From a virus: a stretch of 41,243 bases of DNA. The DNA lies in IMG/VR virus record IMGVR_UViG_3300020411_000820, positions 1 through 41,243 of that record, one strand, 5' to 3'. The translations under genes were made by a program, and so were the position numbers. Every line of letters starts with the position of its first letter. Within the stretch, counting starts at the first letter, position 1. Of this stretch, positions 1 through 6,952 are shown in pieces. The notes beneath the pieces are model-generated. The model ran no database searches. It saw nothing but the letters and a program-made list of their open reading frames with translations, and was not told the origin of the DNA.

Positions 1-77
1 ATGCTTGGTATACTTCTGGTCTGGCAACTACTTTATATTCAGCTGATGCCTGTAAAACAGGATTTATTATAGAGGAG
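1..77. repeat. 77-bp direct repeat, left copy
   Basis: The first 77 bases are identical to 41099-41175. Both copies encode the C-terminal end of the same tail-protein type. After base 77 the sequences diverge (gtagcaaca then TGA here; atatcaacc then TAA at the right copy) and different genes follow. This fits a circular or concatemeric map cut at a variable site, or a second gene copy. The repeat begins exactly at base 1 and its length equals a common assembly k-mer, so the cut point is probably set by the assembly. Confidence 0.95.
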
Positions 78-89
78 GTAGCAACATGA
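3..89 (+). CDS. Tail protein, C-terminal fragment
   Basis: This is the last 28 codons of a gene entering from the left edge. It matches the end of the tail protein at 40534-41187 at every residue except two (ending EEVAT here, EEIST there). Its TGA stop overlaps the next ATG (ATGA), so the two are translationally coupled. The codons for the final Glu-Glu-Val double as the Shine-Dalgarno GAGGAGG for the next gene. If the map is circular, this is an alternative allele of the end of the 40534 gene. Confidence 0.8.
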   Translation, partial: AWYTSGLATTLYSADACKTGFIIEEVAT

Positions 90-1237
90 GTCAGTTAAAG
101 GTCAACGCAATCAGGTCAGCTAACGGTACAGGTGATGCCATAACATTAGCTGCTGCTAGTAATACAGCTACAGCAAATCTCACACAAATAAATAGCATAC
201 CATTTCCTGGTGATGGCAATATAAGTCATAGAAATTTAATGCATAATGGGGCTATGCAAATAGCTCAAAGACCAGAATTAACAACATCAGACGCTGGTTA
301 TGGTTCTGTAGATCGTTGGTATTTTTATAATGAAGGTGATGGTAGAGCAACAATTACTCAATCTACTGATGTTCCATCAACAAAAGAGTTTAAATATAGT
401 TATAAGCTTGATGTCACAACCGCTGATACCGCAGGGGCAGGTAGTAGAGGTCATGTAGGTCAATGGTTAGAAGCCAGAGATTCAGGAGTAACATTAAAAG
501 GAACTTCAGCCGCTAAACAAATTACTGTTCAATTTTGGGTTAAGTCGCCTAAAACTGGAACTCACATAGTTGCTCTCTCTGATAATGGCGCAACAGATCA
601 TTCATCCTCAAGATTTATAAATGCAACTTATACAGTATCAACCGCAAATACTTGGGAGAAGAAAACAGTTACTTTTGCTGGGGATACTACAGGCGTTTTC
701 AATACAACAACGGGCAGAGGTTTCCATGTTGGTTTCCGTTTAGTGCAAGGTAGTAATTCAACTAGTGGTGCATTAGCAACAAGTTGGGCTGACTATGCTC
801 TTGCTAATGAAGGCGCAGGACAAGTAAATGTTTTAGATAATACCTCTAATGATTTTTATCTAACAGGTGTTCAGGTAGAAATTGGAGATCAGGCAACTGA
901 CTTTGAACATTTAAGTTATCAAGATGATTTACTTAAATGCCAAAGATATTATCAAAAAATAGATTTCTATAAATACACTGGTTCTACAACTACTTATTCC
1001 TATTGGTGCGACACAGTACAGTTAAGACCTTCAATGAGAGCAACTCCAACTCTACTCAAAACTACTGATATAAATGTTGATACTGGGACTGGTTCTTTCA
1101 AGATTAGTAATGGAACTGTTGCAACAGATGGAGCAGTTATAGATAGAGCATCAACAGAATGTGTAATCTTTAAACAGAAAGATGGTTATAACTGGTCTTG
1201 GAATACTATCCGTATGCACTTCATTTCTGAATTATGA
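86..1237 (+). CDS. Tail-associated receptor-binding-like protein
   Basis: A 383-residue protein. The first ~45 residues are a short Ala/Thr-rich segment like the N-termini of neighbouring tail proteins. Residues ~50-270 look like a beta-sandwich carbohydrate-binding module of a kind common in marine phage tails: they begin with a NLMHNGAMQIAQR motif and include a DRWYF motif, an FWVKSPKTG strand and a VQVEIGDQATDFEH strand. A CQRYYQK motif follows. Function in host-surface binding is inferred from this architecture and its place among fibre genes. The ATG follows GAGGAGG by 8 bases and overlaps the previous stop. Confidence 0.75.
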   Translation: MSQLKVNAIRSANGTGDAITLAAASNTATANLTQINSIPFPGDGNISHRNLMHNGAMQIAQRPELTTSDAGYGSVDRWYFYNEGDGRATITQSTDVPSTKEFKYSYKLDVTTADTAGAGSRGHVGQWLEARDSGVTLKGTSAAKQITVQFWVKSPKTGTHIVALSDNGATDHSSSRFINATYTVSTANTWEKKTVTFAGDTTGVFNTTTGRGFHVGFRLVQGSNSTSGALATSWADYALANEGAGQVNVLDNTSNDFYLTGVQVEIGDQATDFEHLSYQDDLLKCQRYYQKIDFYKYTGSTTTYSYWCDTVQLRPSMRATPTLLKTTDINVDTGTGSFKISNGTVATDGAVIDRASTECVIFKQKDGYNWSWNTIRMHFISEL

Positions 1238-1401
1238 GCTACAAAAAAATCAAAGAAACGGAGGGTGCGCCTTTCCCAACTCAATCTATTATACGCAAAG
1301 CCGATGGAGCGTGTATTCCTTTTGATGAAGAGAATACTGATTATATGAAATACAAAGCCTGGTTAGATGCAGGTAATACACCAGAGGAGGCAGCAAGCTA
1401 A
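1234..1401 (+). CDS. Small tail-assembly protein
   Basis: A 55-residue ORF that starts on ATGA (sharing bases with the preceding stop) and ends on TAATG (sharing a base with the next start). The C-terminal part, with PFDEENTDYMKYKAWLDAGN followed by TPEE, matches a widespread small phage tail motif (IPFDxxNxDYxxYxxWxxxGNTPxxA) that occurs next to or fused to fibre genes. It is probably a chaperone or assembly factor for the adjacent fibres. The family resemblance is from memory and the exact role is unknown. Confidence 0.75.
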   Translation: MSYKKIKETEGAPFPTQSIIRKADGACIPFDEENTDYMKYKAWLDAGNTPEEAAS

Positions 1402-1856
1402 TGGCATTAACACAAATCACAGGTGGAGATGGAGTTAAAGATGGCTCTATCAAAGAGGCCGATCTAGACATTACCAATGCTGGATCTGATGGTCAGTTCT
1501 TAAAGAAAGCTGGTACTCAATTCACTTGGGATACAGTCGATACTTCTATTGCAGATGATTCCATTGTTGAAGCAAAGCTAGATATAAGTAATGCACCAAC
1601 AAATGATTATGTATTAACTGCTGATTCTAGTCAGGGTGGTGGACTCAAGTGGGCTGAAGCAGCAGCAGGTGCTAATGGTAACGGGCCAGATAAGATCTTC
1701 TGGGAGAATGATAAGGAACTAACTTACAGCTATACTATTACCAACAACCAAAATGCTATGGTCGCTGGCCCTCTCGAAATTGCAGCAACAGGCAATGGAG
1801 ACAGTAGTGCAGTAGTCTTAACCGTTGGTGACGGTGAAACTCTTACTATCGTATAG
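1401..1856 (+). CDS. Short tail-fibre-like protein
   Basis: 151 residues. It contains two copies of a fibre repeat (DLDITNAGSDGQFLKKAG and KLDISNAPTNDYVL, each followed by a Trp-containing strand). The same unit occurs in the large fibre near 38805-38890. The C-terminal ~55 residues (FWENDKELTYSYTI through VGDGETLTIV) look like a beta-rich trimerising end, as at the C-terminus of the 36876 fibre. The start overlaps the upstream stop (TAATG) and follows GGAGG. It is probably an accessory fibre or fibre tip. Confidence 0.7.
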   Translation: MALTQITGGDGVKDGSIKEADLDITNAGSDGQFLKKAGTQFTWDTVDTSIADDSIVEAKLDISNAPTNDYVLTADSSQGGGLKWAEAAAGANGNGPDKIFWENDKELTYSYTITNNQNAMVAGPLEIAATGNGDSSAVVLTVGDGETLTIV

Positions 1857-1858
1857 CC

Positions 1859-2452
1859 ATGCCAATAACTATTAATGGAAACGGTACTATCACAGGTCTC
1901 TCTGTAGGCGGTTTACCAGACGGAAGTGTTGATCGAGATACCTTAGCGGTAAATGCAAAAGGTTCAATACTACAAGTTAAATCATCAGTTAAAACTGATA
2001 CTTGGGACTCTGGGAGTAGTACTTCGTGGCAAGATATATCAGGTACTGATGAAGCAGGGAGTGGATCAGTTTGGGAAGTAAATATCACTCCGACATCTGC
2101 TTCTAGTAAAATCTTAGTTAATTGGAATCTAAATTTAGGACCAAGTGCTGGTCATCAGACTATAAAACTTGTGAGAGATAGTACTGATATTCTTCTTGGC
2201 GATTCACTGAATACTTATACAAGAGGATCACATCATACATATATGACTGCAACTGATCAGTATGACATCCAAAACTTTTCTGGTCAGTACTTAGATTCCC
2301 CTAGTACTACAAGTGCTACTACTTATAAATTACAAATTATTCAAACTAGTAGCAGTTATCAAATATATGTTAATAGACCAGCAAATACTACTGACGCTAC
2401 TTGGAATGGTACTGCTGCATCAACGATTACAGTACAAGAGGTAGCGCAATGA
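1859..2452 (+). CDS. Tail-fibre-associated protein
   Basis: 197 residues. The N-terminus (NGNGTITGLSVGGLPDGSV) closely parallels the protein at 39585 (ANTIGGLAAGGLPDASV), followed in both by GxILQVKS/GTILQIKS, an ITP strand and an S/GxYLDxP motif. The two are paralogues located on either side of the window junction. The C-terminus ITVQEVAQ carries the Shine-Dalgarno (GAGGTAG) of the next gene. It is probably a fibre decoration or receptor-contact domain; exact function unknown. Confidence 0.65.
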   Translation: MPITINGNGTITGLSVGGLPDGSVDRDTLAVNAKGSILQVKSSVKTDTWDSGSSTSWQDISGTDEAGSGSVWEVNITPTSASSKILVNWNLNLGPSAGHQTIKLVRDSTDILLGDSLNTYTRGSHHTYMTATDQYDIQNFSGQYLDSPSTTSATTYKLQIIQTSSSYQIYVNRPANTTDATWNGTAASTITVQEVAQ

Positions 2453-3114
2453 CATTAAAATTAAACGGCTCCACATCAGGGAGCGTATCAATAGATGCTC
2501 CTGCTAGTACTGCTGGTGGTGCTGCTAGAACACTTAGTTTACCTGATGATTCAGGAAATGGTGTAATAAAAACAAGTACTTATCCTTCTTCAATTCAAAT
2601 ATTAGAACAGTTCTACACTCCTTGCGATGGATCAACTATTGCTACAAGCCAAGGTAATATTACTGTTCCAAACGTGACAGCAGCATTAGATGTCGGAGAA
2701 AGTTGGACAGATGTGACTGGATCAGCTATTACTTATACACCACCAACCGGTACGACTCAAGTTATTTATCACTTTCACTTTGTTTATATAGGAGTTGGTA
2801 GTAATGGTTTCACCAGTATGAGACTTATGCTTGCAGGAACTGAAGTAACAGATGCTAGAAGGCATGAAAATGGTGTGCAGGATTACGCCCATACAGTTAA
2901 CCATCAATGGGGTTTTAATATAGGAGGTACTGCTAACGCAGCAACAGGTCGTGTTGCTAGTTGGTCTTCTGGAAAAGAAATTAAAATTCAAGCGCACGAT
3001 TACGGTAGTAGTAATAATGGTTATCTACATCAACTTAATTATTGGGAGTCTTCAAACGTAACGGATTTTCCTGTTAAACCCTGTATAGGTATCACTGCAA
3101 TAGGAGCAGCATAA
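2449..3114 (+). CDS. Tail-fibre-associated protein, tandem paralogue 1
   Basis: 221 residues from an ATG that overlaps the previous TGA. An in-frame start 48 bases upstream would lie inside the previous gene and is not needed. The N-terminal ~40 residues (NGSTSGSVSIDAPAS, ARTLSLPDDSG) are a typical marine-phage fibre attachment segment. The remainder shares ILEQFYTPCDGS, YTPPTGTTQVIY, WGFNIGGTA and GRVASW with the next gene. The stop overlaps the next start (TAATG). Likely a beta-sandwich tip protein. Confidence 0.65.
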   Translation: MTLKLNGSTSGSVSIDAPASTAGGAARTLSLPDDSGNGVIKTSTYPSSIQILEQFYTPCDGSTIATSQGNITVPNVTAALDVGESWTDVTGSAITYTPPTGTTQVIYHFHFVYIGVGSNGFTSMRLMLAGTEVTDARRHENGVQDYAHTVNHQWGFNIGGTANAATGRVASWSSGKEIKIQAHDYGSSNNGYLHQLNYWESSNVTDFPVKPCIGITAIGAA

Positions 3115-3740
3115 TGAGTACATTAAAAGCCACAAACCTAGTCCACCCTACATCTAGCAGTAACAATATTGTTTTAGATAACAGTGGAAATGTAGAAGCA
3201 AGAAAGGTTAATGGTTGTCAACGAATAATATTAGAACAGTTCTATACTCCTTGTGATGGTTCAGTTATTGCTTTACAAGATGGCAATCATACATTATCTG
3301 GCCCTTCTGCTTACTATGAAGTAACTGATACTTTTACTGATATAGCAGGGTCAAGTTTCACTTACACACCTCCTACAGGCACAACACAAGTTATATATGA
3401 TTTTATGTTTGCAGAACGGAATAATGGTGGAAGTGGTCCAATTATTAGTTATAAGTTATTACTTGATAGTGATGAAGTAACTAAAGGTAGAACAGTCTCT
3501 AGAGAAAGTTCAAGTTATGAAGGTAAGGTTCAAATCAAATGGGGCTTTAATATTGGTGGAACTGCTGACACAACCGTTGGAAGAGTAGCAAGTTGGACTA
3601 GTAATAAAACTATCAAGATACAATGTGCTAGATATAGCTCTACTTTCCCTGCTTTACTGCATGAAACTTCTCATTGGGGTGCGGGTGGTTCTGATGATAG
3701 TTTTGTGTTACCCACTTTAGGTATTACAGCAATCGGATGA
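3114..3740 (+). CDS. Tail-fibre-associated protein, tandem paralogue 2
   Basis: 208 residues and a tandem paralogue of the gene before it: the same core motifs appear in the same order (ILEQFYTPCDGS, YTPPTGTTQVIY, WGFNIGGTA, GRVASW) and the C-termini are similar (GITAIG). The N-terminal anchor differs (STLKATNLVHPTSSSNNIV), as expected if anchors and tips recombine as modules. No enzyme motif is seen. Confidence 0.65.
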   Translation: MSTLKATNLVHPTSSSNNIVLDNSGNVEARKVNGCQRIILEQFYTPCDGSVIALQDGNHTLSGPSAYYEVTDTFTDIAGSSFTYTPPTGTTQVIYDFMFAERNNGGSGPIISYKLLLDSDEVTKGRTVSRESSSYEGKVQIKWGFNIGGTADTTVGRVASWTSNKTIKIQCARYSSTFPALLHETSHWGAGGSDDSFVLPTLGITAIG

Positions 3741-3744
3741 ACCC

Positions 3745-3963
3745 ATGAGAAAAATCATTGACATTATTGCAGTTGCTTCAGGCGTTGGTGTCTTAGCTAT
3801 TGCTGGTGGCGGGGTGTATGGCTTCTTATGGTTCCAAGGGAACAAGGATGCCTTAATGGAGAAAGCTGTTCAGCAAGTAACCAAGTCAATTAAGTTACCT
3901 GAGCTATCAAGCCCAGCCCTACCAACAGCAGCACCTAAAGGAATGAGTATTCCTAAGTTCTAA
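3745..3963 (+). CDS. Small single-pass membrane protein
   Basis: 72 residues. Residues ~5-30 form one hydrophobic span (IIAVASGVGVLAIAGGGVYG), followed by an amphipathic segment (MEKAVQQVTKSIKLPEL) and a Pro-rich tail ending SIPKF. The start is the second of two close ATGs; the first, at 3737, closes after three codons. The TAA overlaps the next ATG. It sits between tail genes and the convergent junction. I recall similar small membrane proteins in marine cyanophage tail regions; a holin-like role is possible but unproven. Confidence 0.6.
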   Translation: MRKIIDIIAVASGVGVLAIAGGGVYGFLWFQGNKDALMEKAVQQVTKSIKLPELSSPALPTAAPKGMSIPKF

Positions 3964-4148
3964 TGGGATTGCTGAATGCAATAGGATCTCTATTCGTTTA
4001 TAGAAGTCCTGATCCTGTTGATAGTTATCGTTCTTATTTAAGTACTAAATCTAATAGAGAGTTAAGAGAACTAGCCCATACTCCTAGTCATTACAGTAAG
4101 ACTATGCTTATCAATATGATTATTGATGGAGAAGATTCCAAAGATTGA
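3963..4148 (+). CDS. Small hypothetical protein
   Basis: 61 residues starting on TAATG. The core (SYRSYLSTKSNRELRELA, then HYSKTMLINMII) looks like a compact two-helix protein. I recall this short family from marine cyanophages, where it lies beside similar membrane and Pro-rich proteins. Function unknown. It overlaps the next gene by 23 bases. Confidence 0.55.
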   Translation: MGLLNAIGSLFVYRSPDPVDSYRSYLSTKSNRELRELAHTPSHYSKTMLINMIIDGEDSKD

Positions 4149-4833
4149 GACTCCAGTTATTAGAGTTTGGCAGATACAGCCACCTCAATCTTTAAATATC
4201 CAAGCACCAATAACAGTTGAATTAGGTTTCCCTGTTATAGATATGCCTGGATGTGTTGAAGCAAGAAAGAATAATAGGGAGAATAGTGCATTACTAACTA
4301 ACGACCCAAAAGGAAATGTTGTCTTATGCCAAGCGGAGTATCCAAGCTACAACGCAATGGATTACACGCCAGAAGAACTTGTATATCCACCAGAGAACGA
4401 GGAACAAAGATATCCACAACCACCCATCCCAGCAGCGGACACACCTCCCCCCAAGGAAATCGAGGATTGCCCGCCACCTGGAGCAGCGGAAGTTGGAACT
4501 AAAATCGAGGATGGCAGGAAAGAAATAACTGGATATCAATTAATAGGTAACCGTTGTGTTACTCAGTACAAGAAACTAACAACGACACAACAAATTATTG
4601 ATGCTATACCCACTGCTCCTCAGGTTGTTAGCACTACTGGTATTACTCTCATTGCCACTTCTGCCGCTTTGGCAACCCCAATTCTTCTTAAGGTAGTAAA
4701 GCCAATAGTTAAACAGATAATTAATAAGATTAAAAAGAAACTTGGTAAGCCTGTTAGAGCATTAACTGCATCAGAAAAAAGAGCTAACGCTTATCGAGAG
4801 AAGAAGGGTTTACCAGCATTAAAAATAAGGTAG
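4126..4833 (+). CDS. Pro-rich protein with C-terminal membrane segment
   Basis: 235 residues from ATG 4126 (a TTG one codon upstream is a weaker option). The N-terminal part has a segment IETPVIRVWQIQPPQSLNIQ and a GCVEARKNN motif. The middle is Pro/Glu-rich (YPPENEEQRYPQPPIP). Residues ~165-190 are hydrophobic (TGITLIATSAALATPILLKV), followed by a strongly basic end (KQIINKIKKKLGK). It is the last plus-strand gene before the convergent junction. It may be a virion or envelope-associated protein shared with marine cyanomyoviruses (from memory). Function unknown. Confidence 0.6.
   Translation: MEKIPKIETPVIRVWQIQPPQSLNIQAPITVELGFPVIDMPGCVEARKNNRENSALLTNDPKGNVVLCQAEYPSYNAMDYTPEELVYPPENEEQRYPQPPIPAADTPPPKEIEDCPPPGAAEVGTKIEDGRKEITGYQLIGNRCVTQYKKLTTTQQIIDAIPTAPQVVSTTGITLIATSAALATPILLKVVKPIVKQIINKIKKKLGKPVRALTASEKRANAYREKKGLPALKIR
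4799..4815. repeat. 17-bp direct repeat, left copy
   Basis: agaagaagggtttacca occurs here, in the 3' end of the plus-strand gene, and again at 4940-4956 in the 3' end of the convergent minus-strand gene. The two copies bracket the structured junction element. The two genes use the repeat in different frames and on different strands, so shared protein sequence does not explain it. Confidence 0.85.
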
Positions 4834-4844
4834 AATAAATTACA

Positions 4845-4930
4845 GAGAAGGGAGCTGGCCCCGTAAACGCTCCGTGAAAGTCGGAGTCCGTAATCCTCGG
4901 GATCGATCAGCTTATAAATAATCCCTTCTC
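4845..4930. ncRNA. Closed structured element at convergent junction
   Basis: A 9-bp perfect stem (gagaaggga 4845-4853 with tcccttctc 4922-4930) closes an 86-base unit. Nested pairings are visible: gctg 4854-4857 with cagc 4908-4911, cccg 4860-4863 with cggg 4898-4901, and hairpin ctccg 4870-4874 with cggag 4882-4886. It lies between convergent genes. It could be a bidirectional terminator, but there is no U-run directly after the stem and the architecture is far richer than a terminator. It could also be a stable RNA or ribozyme-like element. I do not recognise a known class. Confidence 0.5.
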
Positions 4931-4933
4931 GAT

Positions 4934-5710
4934 CTATTTAGAAGAAGGGTTTACCACCTCTAAAGGTTTAAGTGTGTGTCGATGAGGTAATACTTGCCCC
5001 ATCTTTGCTTTTACTTCTACATCTTCACAAATTTTTCTATAAGGACTATCTGCTGTGAATTGTATTCCTGCAAGAATGAGTTCACCACAGTTCTTAAGCC
5101 TTGTAATCTCGAAGTCTAGTCTCTTATAATTTACTAATTCTTGTTGTAAAGCAAGCTGCTTATCTACTGCTTGTTTACATCTTCTTTGAAGTGAATTGTC
5201 TAATGGAATTGAGAAATTAGCAGACACTCCCAAGTTCAAAGCGAAGTTATCTTTCTGCCCTGTACGTGTAGCAACATGGTGGCTTAAAGTCCCATCATCA
5301 TTGTAACTAGGGTTGTCATACCAATATTCTCTAGGCGTACTATATGTATGTGAGTCGGTAACAAATGGAGAGATAGTCAGCATCGGGCCTTGGCAAATAA
5401 TATTACCTCCGTAATGATTAGTAACACTATTGCCTGGTAGATTTTGGATTCCCATATTGGTTACACTTCCACTACTGTTAGCTACGGGAGCTGCTGTAGA
5501 GCTGGTCTGTGCTACAGCACTCCCTCCATATAGAAGAGCTACTGCGCAAATACTGAGGTAGTTTCTGTAACGCTTTCTATATTTGTTGTTCTGTTTATTG
5601 TTGTCATGTTGGATAGACCTGGCCCTCGATACGTCTCTACGTATTGGAAGGGCTGAGAGGTATTCGTGATTGTCACGTTTGGTTTTGTAGAAAGGTCTAA
5701 ACCAGTCCAT
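4934..5710 (-). CDS. Probable secreted or membrane protein, start uncertain
   Basis: The open frame runs from an ATG at 5710, giving 258 residues and a 172-base overlap with the upstream gene. The recognisable protein starts much later: a signal-peptide-like stretch NYLSICAVALLYGGSAVAQ (cleavage after AVA), then STAAPVANSSGSVTN, a tyrosine-rich middle (REYWYDNPSYNDDGTL, TRTGQKDNFALNLG) and a helical C-terminus with conserved cysteines (RRCKQAVDKQ, LKNCGELILAGI). I recall cyanophage homologues with a conventional signal peptide here. No ATG/GTG/TTG lies in frame just upstream of the signal sequence, so translation may use a rare start, a frameshift from the upstream gene, or the long form. Confidence 0.55.
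   Translation of the reverse strand: MDWFRPFYKTKRDNHEYLSALPIRRDVSRARSIQHDNNKQNNKYRKRYRNYLSICAVALLYGGSAVAQTSSTAAPVANSSGSVTNMGIQNLPGNSVTNHYGGNIICQGPMLTISPFVTDSHTYSTPREYWYDNPSYNDDGTLSHHVATRTGQKDNFALNLGVSANFSIPLDNSLQRRCKQAVDKQLALQQELVNYKRLDFEITRLKNCGELILAGIQFTADSPYRKICEDVEVKAKMGQVLPHRHTLKPLEVVNPSSK
4940..4956. repeat. 17-bp direct repeat, right copy
   Basis: Second copy of the repeat described at 4799-4815, lying just outside the right arm of the structured junction element. Confidence 0.85.
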
Positions 5711-5964
5711 GATTGTGATTGTCCATTGATAGTTCCAGTTACATTGCTACTGTCAGGTGAAATTGTTGATCCACTTATCGTTAAGTTAGATCCGTTAATT
5801 GAATATTGATGGCCTGTATTGTAATCGTGAGAGACAATACTTTCTGTCACTACTGATGTAGTTCTCGTGGTGGATTGCATAGTCCCTTGAGTGAAATTTG
5901 GAACTACGGGTACACTATAAGCAGGAGAACTTATAAGTAATAACAGTGGCAGAAGCCGCTTCAT
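5539..5964 (-). CDS. Secreted beta-rich protein with signal peptide
   Basis: 141 residues from ATG 5964, which shares a base with the preceding TGA (TGATG); a GTG one codon upstream is possible. MKRLLPLLLLISSPAYS is a textbook Sec signal peptide. The mature part is Ser/Thr/Asn-rich (SINGSNLTISGSTISPDSS, TYRGPGLSNMTTINRTT) and ends TSVFAQ. No enzyme motif. It is part of a four-gene overlapping operon. Export to the periplasm or host surface is inferred; I recall relatives in marine T4-like cyanophages. Confidence 0.65.
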   Translation of the reverse strand: MKRLLPLLLLISSPAYSVPVVPNFTQGTMQSTTRTTSVVTESIVSHDYNTGHQYSINGSNLTISGSTISPDSSNVTGTINGQSQSWTGLDLSTKPNVTITNTSQPFQYVETYRGPGLSNMTTINRTTNIESVTETTSVFAQ

Positions 5965-6443
5965 CACTTAATAGTTAAAGCACTCTCCATGCTGCCAATT
6001 GCCGAAGTCCCAGCACCTCCGGCTGTTATGGTCATGATACCCTGGCTGGTAATAGTTGCTGCCAAAGTATCTTTTGTACCTGCGGCAGTGGAAGTTACAT
6101 CACTAAAATTGCCCACTGCGCCTACCGCTGGAGCTGAAGTAGGGACTGCATCCGCCTGAGTATAACTTTGGGAATACGAGAAGGCGGCTCCTGGGTTATC
6201 TTGTGTGACAGCAATCGTTCCAGGCGAATAAACGCCACTCGTAATTGTCCCTGCCGAGACGGTGTTCGCAGTTGTGCCATCAGTTGTGTCTACATTTAGG
6301 CCAGAAGCTGAAAAACTCGACCCGATTCTTTGGGCCTGTGTTGCTGCCGCATTAACTGTGAGCTGGGTGCTCGTTGTTATAGCGTGGTGAATATCTGCCT
6401 GAGCAGGAGCTGCTAGGAATAAAAGGAAAAGTAATCTCTTCAT
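5964..6443 (-). CDS. Secreted Ala/Thr/Ser-rich protein
   Basis: 159 residues. MKRLLFLLFLAAPAQA is a clear Sec signal peptide with cleavage before DIHHAITT. The mature region is low in charge and rich in Ala, Thr, Ser and Gly with alternating beta-like strands (FSASGLNVDTTDG, SAGTITSGVYSPGTIAVTQ). The start overlaps the upstream stop (ATGA). It belongs to the same exported module as its neighbours. Function unknown; I recall this family from marine cyanophages, where it is annotated as hypothetical. Confidence 0.65.
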   Translation of the reverse strand: MKRLLFLLFLAAPAQADIHHAITTSTQLTVNAAATQAQRIGSSFSASGLNVDTTDGTTANTVSAGTITSGVYSPGTIAVTQDNPGAAFSYSQSYTQADAVPTSAPAVGAVGNFSDVTSTAAGTKDTLAATITSQGIMTITAGGAGTSAIGSMESALTIK

Positions 6444-6892
6444 GCGTCTTTAGTTGGTGGTGTTGCAGGAGGTTGGACTATCTGTTGAATCTCTCCTCCA
6501 TCAGGAGACTGTAGTTTAATAGGAGTTTGAACACGGATGATTTGCTCACCAGCACCAGCTTGATTAGCAGCCATCATCTTCTGCATATCTTCCTTGCTTA
6601 TACCACCACCACCTTTTTTAGATGCGGCCTGAACGCCAAAGGTAGTGAGAGTCGATGTAAAAATACTTGCAATAAAGGTCGGGTCGAAGGTCTGCTTAGG
6701 GAAACCAGGTAAATCTATGTATGCCAATGTGAGACAGAAGCCTGACCACACTACGATTCCTAATCTGACCGCTACTCCAATGATTGCTATTTGTTCTTCT
6801 TTATCAGGAGTCATCTCCTGAAGTTTATTCATTACACCTTTTTTCTTTTCTTCCTTCTTGTCTGAAGGAGGGACGGTCTGTTGGTCTGCCAT
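6440..6892 (-). CDS. Membrane protein heading the secreted module
   Basis: 150 residues. A charged N-terminus (residues 1-35, KKEEKKKGVMNKLQEMTP) is followed by two hydrophobic segments (IAIIGVAVRLGIVVWSGFCL and a weaker FIASIFTSTLTTFGVQAA). The C-terminal tail is acidic and Pro/Gln-rich (IIRVQTPIKLQSPDGGEIQQ). It is the first gene of the 4934-6892 unit, and there is no clear Shine-Dalgarno before its ATG. Its promoter must lie in 6893-6951 or further upstream. It could anchor or help export the two signal-peptide proteins downstream; function unknown. Confidence 0.65.
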   Translation of the reverse strand: MADQQTVPPSDKKEEKKKGVMNKLQEMTPDKEEQIAIIGVAVRLGIVVWSGFCLTLAYIDLPGFPKQTFDPTFIASIFTSTLTTFGVQAASKKGGGGISKEDMQKMMAANQAGAGEQIIRVQTPIKLQSPDGGEIQQIVQPPATPPTKDA

Positions 6893-6918
6893 AAATAAAA
6901 AGAAACATAAGCTAACAT

Positions 6919-6952
6919 TAGCGTTAAACTAAAGAAAATACATTTAACGCTA
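6919..6952. promoter_or_regulatory. Perfect 10-bp palindrome between divergent genes
   Basis: tagcgttaaa (6919-6928) and tttaacgcta (6943-6952) are perfect reverse complements with a 14-base spacer. The right arm ends on the A of the ATG at 6952. A competing small hairpin (gcta 6911-6914 with tagc 6919-6922) shares the left arm. Sitting in the 59-base gap between divergent genes, it could be an operator for both directions or an RNA hairpin that hides the plus-strand start. Confidence 0.6.

Noticed and set aside
4316-4539. Open frames in other frames of the Pro-rich gene
   Set aside because: The repetitive codon pattern of the Pro/Glu-rich region opens other frames; composition is not protein-like.
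4845-4930. tRNA, tmRNA or hammerhead ribozyme at the convergent junction
   Set aside because: No T-loop or CCA-type acceptor, no CUGAUGA/GAAA core, no tmRNA features; kept only as an unclassified structured element.
4799-4956. Prophage attachment site
   Set aside because: A direct repeat exists but no integrase, excisionase or tRNA fragment is seen in the window.
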